From: Desulfobacteraceae bacterium
GTDB lineage: Bacteria; Desulfobacterota; Desulfobacteria; Desulfobacterales; RPRI01
NCBI GenBank assembly: GCA_003818505.1
Contig: RPRI01000051.1
Span: 1 to 32,184, forward strand
Length of the DNA stretch: 32,184 bases
Direction of reading: 5' to 3'
The notes below the pieces were generated by a model. It was not told where the DNA came from, searched no databases, and saw only the letters and a list, made by a program, of their open reading frames with translations. The translations under genes and the position numbers were made by a program. Shown here piece after piece: positions 25,531-30,574 of this stretch. Numbering within the stretch: position 1 is the stretch's first letter; each line of letters starts with the position of its first letter.

Positions 25531-25842
25531 TCACGTCATATCGATCAAGATACCTGTGCTGTTCACCCATGCGGCGAATCCTGATCGATCTTCGCCTAAA
25601 ATGAATAAATGTGGCTCAATACTCAAGTCTGTTTGTCTGCAAATAGACTGAAGCCTGGATAGGGTATCGATGTAACTATCATCATCTATATCTTTCACAA
25701 ATAAACCAACATCTATGTCACTGTCTATATCCGGATTCCCGCTTGCGTATGAGCCGAAAAGAACCGCTTTATGAAGAGGTATGATGTCGCTCGCAAGATT
25801 TACATACTGTCTTGCTTTTTCAAAAGCTCTTTCTTTATCCAT
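25531..25842 (-). CDS. Minimal nucleotidyltransferase (MNT), HEPN/MNT toxin-antitoxin
   Basis: A 103-residue protein with the nucleotidyltransferase signature GSYASG (from residue 30) and D42-x-D44 in DSDIDVGLF. MNT proteins act as antitoxins that adenylylate or otherwise block the HEPN toxin encoded next to them. A strong ribosome binding site (gaggag) precedes ATG 25842 on the minus strand, and the gene overlaps the end of the HEPN frame by 43 bases. Since the HEPN partner is truncated, this may be an antitoxin without its target. Confidence 0.82.
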   Translation of the reverse strand: MDKERAFEKARQYVNLASDIIPLHKAVLFGSYASGNPDIDSDIDVGLFVKDIDDDSYIDTLSRLQSICRQTDLSIEPHLFILGEDRSGFAAWVNSTGILIDMT

Positions 25843-26087
25843 TTGAAAAGCTCCTCGGTTTTTAGAAAAATTTCTGTAGATCGTTCATTGGAAAGTGTTT
25901 TCATAATTCGTTCTCTATGTTCCGGATAACGTGCCTGAATGTTTAATGGGTTAAGAACATCCAACAATGCAGATTGGTTTTCATCAAATTTTACAAGCAA
26001 TCCAGTTTTATCACATAATGATAGCAGATTGTGCGTCTTAGGCGGCAGCAGATCAAGATCCTTTTTTAGTGTTTCCGCTTTGTTCGC
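25800..26087 (-). pseudogene. HEPN-domain toxin, N-terminally truncated
   Basis: On the minus strand the open frame after the TAA at 26088-26090 reads ANKAETLKKDLDLLPPKTHN, then LLSLCDKTGLLVKF and LNIQARYPEHRERI. This is the C-terminal portion of a HEPN protein (PPKTHNLL and the ARYP block are typical). The first about 50 residues of the domain are missing, and no start with a ribosome binding site is visible; TTG 26000 would give only a 66-residue remnant. Confidence 0.65.
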
Positions 26088-26331
26088 TTAATAGTCTCCA
26101 TAAAAATGGTTAAAAGGTAAAAGCAAGATTGCAATTCCAAGGATTCTAAGCATATCCTATACTATCCGGTTGCCTTCCGCAAGGATTTTATAAAGTGGAG
26201 GACGGACGGGACTTGGGGACGTACATCAAAATATAAATAAACTGGTAACACCGAATTATGAGTCAACGATACTTTTTTAATCACTCTTTGGGTAACATTT
26301 TATTAGAAGCAATTTGGGGAATAATTATAAA
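26088..26331. other. Gene-free stretch
   Basis: No coding sequence or RNA was recognised. It contains a cttggggacg decamer (26212-26221) also found at 9879-9888, and is otherwise AT-rich. It probably once held the 5' end of the truncated HEPN gene. Confidence 0.4.
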
Positions 26332-26371
26332 TTGACAATTTTTGTGTCAGGGGTTACTATAAACCAGTAAC
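26332..26371 (+). promoter_or_regulatory. Sigma-70-type promoter with operator palindrome
   Basis: TTGACA (26332-26337), a 17-base spacer, then TACTAT (26355-26360). The inverted repeat gttact (26353-26358) / agtaac (26366-26371) spans the -10 box, as expected of an autoregulated antitoxin promoter. It lies 40-80 bases before the small gene at 26411. Confidence 0.75.
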
Positions 26372-26410
26372 TTTCCGTAATAATTATACTTCAACATAGT
26401 GGAGGTTCAA

Positions 26411-26623
26411 ATGCCAAAGCTAAGAGAAATTGAAATAAATTATAGTCAGATACGTGATTTAGTGTATCAATTGAGATTTGACAAGAAGATGGCCTTAATA
26501 AAAGAGATCACCAAAGAGAAGCGATATCAGGAAGATTTTTATCGCTTTACGGAGTCATTAGTTCGTAAACGCAACATTCCTCAAATGAACGAATCTGAGC
26601 TTGACACTTTTTTGCATGAATAA
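26411..26623 (+). CDS. Small antitoxin-like protein (orphan)
   Basis: A 70-residue charged, helical protein (INYSQIRDLVYQLRFDKKMA, then LIKEITKEKRYQEDFYRFTE). Its length and composition fit antitoxins that precede PIN-family toxins. Start ATG 26411 is chosen because tggagg lies five bases upstream; a GTG at 26399 is an in-frame alternative. It has a strong, operator-like promoter of its own. No intact toxin follows; a 34-codon stretch resembling part of a PIN-family toxin continues in the same frame after the stop. No specific family could be named with confidence. Confidence 0.6.
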   Translation: MPKLREIEINYSQIRDLVYQLRFDKKMALIKEITKEKRYQEDFYRFTESLVRKRNIPQMNESELDTFLHE

Positions 26624-26725
26624 GTTGTTCATCAGAAACCCAGATTAAAATTTAAGCTTGATGCAGACGAAACGATACAAATTATTGATTTTTCCCATCC
26701 ATCTGTGCTAAATATAAACTCATAA
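26624..26725 (+). pseudogene. Possible scrap of a PIN-family toxin
   Basis: The frame after the antitoxin stop reads VVHQKPRLKFKLDADETIQI before a stop at 26723-26725. The K/RPRLKFKL-x-x-DE segment resembles the central part of COG1569-type PIN toxins, where the sequence is typically RPKF-x-L-x-x-EE. The match is short and the rest of the domain is absent. Confidence 0.3.
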
Positions 26726-26776
26726 ATAAACAAAATGCGGCAGTAAAAAGCGAATTTCCAACGGAGAATAATTAAC

Positions 26777-27046
26777 ATGAAAATAAAAGTAACAGAAGAA
26801 ATCTGGAAAGAAGGCAACATGTATGTTTCCTTCTGTCCGGAGCTTGATATAGCTTCATGTGGTAAATCCATTGAAGAATCTAAAAAAAACCTGAAGGAGG
26901 TAATCTCGATCAATTTTGAGGAGTGCCGAAAAATGGGCACCCTCAATCAACTATTGCAAGATGCCGGATTTACTGAAGAAGTAAATGATGTTTTACTCTC
27001 CAGAAAAGAATTGGTCAGTTTTTCTCCTCTTGAAGTCGGTATCTGA
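26777..27046 (+). CDS. hicB: HicB family antitoxin
   Basis: An 89-residue HicB protein with the partial RNase-H fold: strand KIKVTEEIWKEGNMYVSFCP, ELDIASCGKSIEESKKNLKE, and a helical C-terminus. It neutralises HicA and usually represses the operon. A GGAG at 26763-26766 precedes the ATG by ten bases. Its last base pair overlaps the start of hicA by one base, with the antitoxin first; many HicAB operons have the reverse order. Confidence 0.82.
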   Translation: MKIKVTEEIWKEGNMYVSFCPELDIASCGKSIEESKKNLKEVISINFEECRKMGTLNQLLQDAGFTEEVNDVLLSRKELVSFSPLEVGI

Positions 27047-27276
27047 TGCCGGCAATCAAGCCTACAACGTACCAGGACCAGATCAAAATTTTTGAAGCAG
27101 CCGGATGCCGGTATGTCCGAACCCATGGTGATCATCTTATTTATTCATATCCAGGCGCAATACGACCCGTTGTGATTCCCAAATATCAGGAAGTTCCGGC
27201 CTTTATCATCAAAAATAATATGAAGGTCATCGGTATGACAAGAGATCAATACTTTCAGCTTCTGGAAAATATTTAA
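27046..27276 (+). CDS. hicA: HicA family mRNA-interferase toxin
   Basis: A 76-residue HicA-type protein with the double-stranded RNA-binding-like fold: IFEAAGCRYVRTHGDHLIY, where the His of GDH is the expected catalytic residue, and VVIPKYQEVPAFIIKNNMKV, the usual HicA segment. HicA cleaves mRNA when not bound by HicB. The start overlaps the hicB stop (TGATG), so translation is coupled. All key positions seem present, so the pair looks functional. Confidence 0.82.
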   Translation: MPAIKPTTYQDQIKIFEAAGCRYVRTHGDHLIYSYPGAIRPVVIPKYQEVPAFIIKNNMKVIGMTRDQYFQLLENI

Positions 27277-27515
27277 AGCTATTCCCCACCCGCTTTACAA
27301 CCGATTTCGGCTCACCCGTAGGTCCGCCAATTTGTATGGTGGATTTTCGGTAATTCATTCTTTCTTAACCTCTCACAGAGTTCACAGAGATCGGAGATAA
27401 ATGGCATGTTTTTGACAGGATCAACAGGCCCGCCCTGGCGCGACTCTTCGATGGGATGCTGGATACTGGAAAAACCAGGTCTGGGCCAGGGATGGACAGG
27501 ATGTTGCCTGCCGGC
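27277..27515. repeat. Gene-free stretch with 'acaggat' and 'cacagag' repeats
   Basis: No gene was seen. At 27367-27396 is a ctctcacagagttcacagag tract. At 27413-27430 and 27484-27512 are parts of the gacaggat...ggacaggatgttgcctgccggc element, which recurs at 28281 and 30464. Confidence 0.55.
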
Positions 27516-27929
27516 CTATGTTTCGGGGAAGGGGGTTTTCAATAAAGTCCAGAACTCTCTTGGGGTTATAATCTTAGCACCTTTGTTCTTGACCAAATCT
27601 AATAAATCTTTGTCTCCTGTTATGATATATTCTGCCAATGAGCGTTGCGCCAGCCCCAATATATGAACATCATTTTTATCCCTGCATAGCGATGTCTCTA
27701 ACTCGTCGATTTCTGAGACAAAACAGTTTTCTCTCAAATATGATACAATTGATTCGCATTGCGGTAGAGGGAGCTTGATTTTACCGTTTAAATTCATGAG
27801 TACTTCTCTGAGTATCTCCTCACTCAATATAATTTCACAACGGTCAAGGCATAGCTCGAAAATTGCACAACAAAGCCCGCGACTTGCAAAAGCTGCAATG
27901 ATCACGTTTGTATCGATAATTATTTTCAC
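27516..27929 (-). CDS. PIN-domain toxin (VapC-like, COG1569 type)
   Basis: A 137-residue PIN ribonuclease. Catalytic acids are visible: D6 (IIIDTNVI), E37/E38-E42 in LSEEILREV, D84/D87 in CRDKNDVHILGLA, and D106/D108 in ITGDKDLLDL. The family cleaves RNA using Mg2+. The gene overlaps the upstream antitoxin gene by four bases (27926-27929) on the minus strand. Its last few codons run into the repeat-rich spacer. It looks intact. Confidence 0.87.
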   Translation of the reverse strand: MKIIIDTNVIIAAFASRGLCCAIFELCLDRCEIILSEEILREVLMNLNGKIKLPLPQCESIVSYLRENCFVSEIDELETSLCRDKNDVHILGLAQRSLAEYIITGDKDLLDLVKNKGAKIITPREFWTLLKTPFPET

Positions 27930-28144
27930 GAGATCATGCCAAAGATGTCTTCATCAGATAATAGTCCCTGAGCTTCTGCAAACGGTAGTACCATATTTCT
28001 TAATCTTCTAAAGCGGTAAACAGCTAAATACCGTTTTAAGGATTCGCGCACGATATCGCTTACCGGTTTGTTCTCGTTTCTGCTTAATTCCTGCAGCCCT
28101 TCTCTCATTTCATCCGGTATGCGTATGGTAAGAGTTTGATTCAT
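27926..28144 (-). CDS. Ribbon-helix-helix (CopG-like) antitoxin
   Basis: A 72-residue protein with the RHH fold: strand NQTLTIRIPDEMREGLQELS, then a second helix PVSDIVRESLKRYLAVYRFR. A C-terminal tail follows that would bind the PIN toxin. A near-perfect ribosome binding site (ggaggtgatc, 28147-28156) precedes the ATG. It should bind the palindrome just upstream and repress its own promoter. Confidence 0.88.
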   Translation of the reverse strand: MNQTLTIRIPDEMREGLQELSRNENKPVSDIVRESLKRYLAVYRFRRLRNMVLPFAEAQGLLSDEDIFGMIS

Positions 28145-28159
28145 AGATCACCTCCATTT

Positions 28160-28195
28160 GTACTACAACGTAGTACGAGCATGCATCAATGTCAA
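28160..28195 (-). promoter_or_regulatory. Promoter and operator of the CopG/PIN pair
   Basis: On the minus strand TTGACA (28190-28195), a 17-base spacer and TACGTT (28167-28172) form a sigma-70-like promoter. The perfect palindrome gtactac-aac-gtagtac (28160-28176) covers the -10 box, as expected for an RHH operator controlling its own pair. Confidence 0.78.
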
Positions 28196-28200
28196 CAACA

Positions 28201-28469
28201 ATCCAAAACAGACGATTTGGAAAGAGACTTGGAGATAGTGAATAGACAAGTGACGAGCAAGGAACAAGGGGCGGGATTTTTAGACAGGATTAACAGGATG
28301 GACAGGATGTTGCCTGCCGGCAAGGAGGGCGATGGGCCATGTGATAGTGTCAAGGGGCGAGAGTATCGAAGTTAGAATATCGAATTTTTAAAGTACGATG
28401 TACGATGCCCGGATCAGGAACCTTAAACCTTAACTAGTGTCCATCCGGAAACTAAATGTATTCCTGTAG
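28201..28469. repeat. Gene-free stretch with interspersed repeats
   Basis: Holds the tagacaggattaacaggat-ggacaggatgttgcctgccgg element at 28281-28320. Weak tandem units (aagtacgatgtacgatg) lie near 28390 and a ccttaaaccttaac tract near 28417. A tagtgtccatccggaaac tail ends the stretch. No coding sequence was recognised. Confidence 0.5.
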
Positions 28470-28590
28470 TTGAACCGAAACGCGAGCGCATTCCCCGACC
28501 GATCTGCGGCGGGGTTAGCGAGCAAATTAAAAACAGATGATATTCCTTACGGTGAAGATTCCCCGACCGCTCTGCGGCGGGGAGCTTCAA
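28470..28590 (-). mobile_element. 121-bp repeat element, copy B
   Basis: Reverse-oriented copy of 24642-24762, with 2 mismatches in 121 bases. The ends TTGAA and TTCAA and the two ccccgccgc/gcgg hairpins are conserved. It lies between a repeat-rich spacer and a degraded minus-strand reading frame (28591-28725). Confidence 0.85.
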
Positions 28591-28725
28591 ATTATCGCCT
28601 TCCTTAGTACTTGGCCAAAATTGGATGTTCTTCAAAGGTTTCTCTGCACGAACGGCCACCATTCCTATTCCCGGCTTTTCAATAGATTGATACTTTGATG
28701 AACCGAGTCGCTCCCAAAGTCTTTC
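28591..28725 (-). pseudogene. Possible remnant of an unidentified minus-strand gene
   Basis: On the minus strand, ERLWERLGSSKYQSIEKPGI and GMVAVRAEKPLKNIQFWPST form a stretch of ordinary protein-like composition that ends at the element copy B. No start or continuation was found beyond it. I did not recognise the family; it may be the end of a gene broken by the element, as at 24642. Confidence 0.25.
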
Positions 28726-28771
28726 TTGACAATGGCTATAAATATAGCTACTATTTTTATAAATAGGGAGG
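28726..28771 (+). promoter_or_regulatory. Promoter and double operator of the Phd/PIN pair
   Basis: TTGACA (28726-28731), a 17-base spacer and TACTAT (28749-28754). Two palindromes flank the -10: gctata-aa-tatagc (28735-28748), inside the spacer, and ctattt-ttat-aaatag (28751-28766). Phd/YefM antitoxins often bind paired sites cooperatively. The gggagg ribosome binding site follows (28766-28771). Confidence 0.8.
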
Positions 28772-28779
28772 TAAGAATC

Positions 28780-29061
28780 ATGGAAGAGCAGTATACAATA
28801 GTCGATGCCAAAAACAAGCTGCCATCGATCATCCACTCCGTGGAAACCGGGCGGGCTGTGAAGCTGACCAGGCATGGAAGGCCTGTAGCTGTTCTGTTGT
28901 CCATTAAAGATTATCAAAGGCTGAACCGGAAAAGAGAAGGATACTGGAGTGCATTGAATTCTTTTCGGAAGCAAATGGAAAAAGAAAGCGTATTTATTAC
29001 AGGGGAAGATTTTGAAAACATCAGAGATAATTTCTCAGGTCGGGAAGTTGACTTTTCGTGA
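28780..29061 (+). CDS. Phd/YefM family antitoxin
   Basis: A 93-residue protein: YTIVDAKNKLPSIIHSVETG, then VKLTRHGRPVAVLLSIKDYQRL, which is the Phd/YefM DNA-binding fold. The charged C-terminus (ESVFITGEDFENIRDNFSGR) would wrap the toxin. Start ATG 28780 is fixed by gggagg nine bases upstream. Its stop overlaps the toxin's GTG start (GTGA at 29058-29061). Confidence 0.88.
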   Translation: MEEQYTIVDAKNKLPSIIHSVETGRAVKLTRHGRPVAVLLSIKDYQRLNRKREGYWSALNSFRKQMEKESVFITGEDFENIRDNFSGREVDFS

Positions 29062-29486
29062 TAAAATACCTGCTTGATACAAACGTTTTGTCTGAAGCTG
29101 TGAAAGCAAATCCCGACCGATACGTGATGGCAATGCTCGAAAAACATCAGGATGAAATTGCGACGGCTGCTCCGGTATGGCATGAACTCCTGTATGGATG
29201 CTTTCGGCTTCCGGTTTCCCGTAAACGGGAGACGCTCGAAGCATATCTGGAGGATGTTGTACGGAGGAACATGGATATCCTTCCTTATGATGAGCGGGCG
29301 GCAGAATGGCATGCAGAACAGAGGTCAAAGCTATCGATAAAGGGGAAGATGCCGTCTTTTGTTGATGGTCAGATTGCGGCAATCACGAGAGTTAATGAAC
29401 TGATTCTTATCACACGGAACACTCACGATTTCAAAATGTTTGAAAACTTCCATGTCTTAAATTGGCATAAAAAGGACACAAAATAA
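29058..29486 (+). CDS. PIN-domain toxin (VapC type)
   Basis: A 142-residue VapC-type ribonuclease starting at GTG 29058. Catalytic acids are D7 (YLLDTNVLSE), E43 (VWHELLYG), D103 (FVDGQIAAI) and D124 (TRNTHDF), so all four positions of the PIN active site are kept. It should be an RNase held by the Phd antitoxin encoded just upstream. The four-base overlap gives translational coupling. It looks intact. Confidence 0.9.
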   Translation: MIKYLLDTNVLSEAVKANPDRYVMAMLEKHQDEIATAAPVWHELLYGCFRLPVSRKRETLEAYLEDVVRRNMDILPYDERAAEWHAEQRSKLSIKGKMPSFVDGQIAAITRVNELILITRNTHDFKMFENFHVLNWHKKDTK

Positions 29487-29685
29487 CCATCAATTGTGTA
29501 ACTGCTGCAGGCATGGATGTTGTATGCCCTTTCGATACTTCAGGAGCATCTTGATTTATAATCTATAATCTGTTAGCCATAAACTGATAACCGCAGACCG
29601 TTTTTATCACCTTATTCCGTGTACACTTAACCGTAATTAAATTCTCCCTATGGATAATAAAAATAAAATAAGCGATAATTGGAAT

Positions 29686-29712
29686 TAGCAAGGCTATAGA
29701 TCGCCTTTGCTA
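29686..29712 (+). promoter_or_regulatory. Hairpin or operator before the antitoxin gene
   Basis: tagcaa-ggc (29686-29694) pairs with gcc-t-ttgcta (29703-29712) with one bulged base. It abuts the aaggagg ribosome binding site (29712-29718), so it could serve as an operator or limit translation. Confidence 0.5.
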
Positions 29713-29723
29713 AGGAGGTCGTA

Positions 29724-29945
29724 ATGAGTGGTAGAGAAGTGTTAATCAAGGAAATTAACGGGCTTCCCGATTTTATAATTGATCAGCTTTTAGGAATTGT
29801 TCGTTATATAAAAATTGGAATTGAGAACGAGTATATTAGCGAATCCGATAATGATTTCTATAGCAACGATAGGTTTAAGGATATTGTATCTGAATCAATA
29901 GCGGAATACAAGAGTGGTAAAACTGAAGATATGGATATATTATAA
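29724..29945 (+). CDS. Antitoxin of a RelE/ParE-like pair
   Basis: A 73-residue helical protein: REVLIKEINGLPDFIIDQLL resembles the N-terminal segment of DUF2281-type antitoxins, and the acidic C-terminus (SESIAEYKSGKTEDMDIL) fits toxin binding. An ideal ribosome binding site (aaggagg) precedes the ATG. Two bases separate it from the toxin gene. Named from position and shape more than from a sharp motif. Confidence 0.68.
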   Translation: MSGREVLIKEINGLPDFIIDQLLGIVRYIKIGIENEYISESDNDFYSNDRFKDIVSESIAEYKSGKTEDMDIL

Positions 29946-29947
29946 AT

Positions 29948-30220
29948 ATGGATTCGAAAAGGACAAAGGCCTTTAAGAGTCTTTTTAACAACTTACCCGA
30001 TAATATTAAAGAAAGTGCCAGGAAGCAATACAAAGTGTTTCTTGAAAATCAATCTCATCCGTCATTAAGAAGAAAACAAGTGGGATCAACAAGGAACAAC
30101 AGGTTCAAAGTATATGAGGTAACGATCTGTATGGGATACAGAGCCACTTATTTCAGGGATGAGGATGTGTACGTTTGGTTTTGGATAGGAACCCACGATT
30201 CATTTGATAAAAGGTATTAG
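29948..30220 (+). CDS. RelE/ParE superfamily toxin
   Basis: A 90-residue protein: KAFKSLFNNLPDNIKESARK at the start, then NQSHPSLRRKQVG, a strand with VYEVTICMGYRATYF, and VYVWFWIGTHDSF at the end. This matches RelE/ParE-like toxins that have a terminal WIGTH-D motif. Members of this subgroup cleave mRNA at the ribosome or act on gyrase; which one applies here is unknown. It follows its antitoxin at two bases and appears complete. Confidence 0.82.
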   Translation: MDSKRTKAFKSLFNNLPDNIKESARKQYKVFLENQSHPSLRRKQVGSTRNNRFKVYEVTICMGYRATYFRDEDVYVWFWIGTHDSFDKRY

Positions 30221-30574
30221 AAAACAGAGAGTAATTAGAAGTAGCCGCCGCATGATCGGGCTCTTTTCCCTAAACCCTGAACCCTTGACCCTAAAAGATC
30301 CTATACCCCACACCATATGTTCTCCGTACCTCTGTGGTGAAACCTTTTTATCAATTTTGATGTGTCTTTTTAATAATATAATCCTCCGTGAACTCCGTGA
30401 CTCGTGGGGGGTACCCGGGAACGCCGACCGGATAGATGCGGCAGGTGCGATTCATCAAGGCTTTAGACGGGATCAACAGGATGGACAGGATTTTGCCTGC
30501 CGGCCGGAAGCCTGCCAGGCAATAGGCCATCGCCTGCACAAATACAAACCGGCAACCAGCCCAAAATAGTAGTT
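30221..30574. repeat. Repeat-rich spacer without a gene
   Basis: Three interspersed repeat types occur in a row: a ccct tract (30268-30296), a cctctgtgg...ctccgtgaactccgtg pair (30328-30406), and a gacgggatcaacaggatgga element with the gcctgccggc hairpin core (30462-30520). No protein-like sequence was recognised. It separates the TA island from the GH2 gene. Confidence 0.6.

Noticed and set aside
27406-27666. Plus-strand open frame of 86 codons
   Set aside because: It combines a repeat spacer with antisense of the PIN toxin gene.
28423-28974. Minus-strand open frame of 183 codons
   Set aside because: It spans the 121-bp element, the Phd promoter and the Phd gene antisense; only the stretch 28591-28725 was kept as a possible remnant.
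30204-30569. Plus-strand open frame of 121 codons across the repeat spacer
   Set aside because: Most of it translates interspersed repeats (ccct, ctctgtg, acaggat) and it shows no family features.
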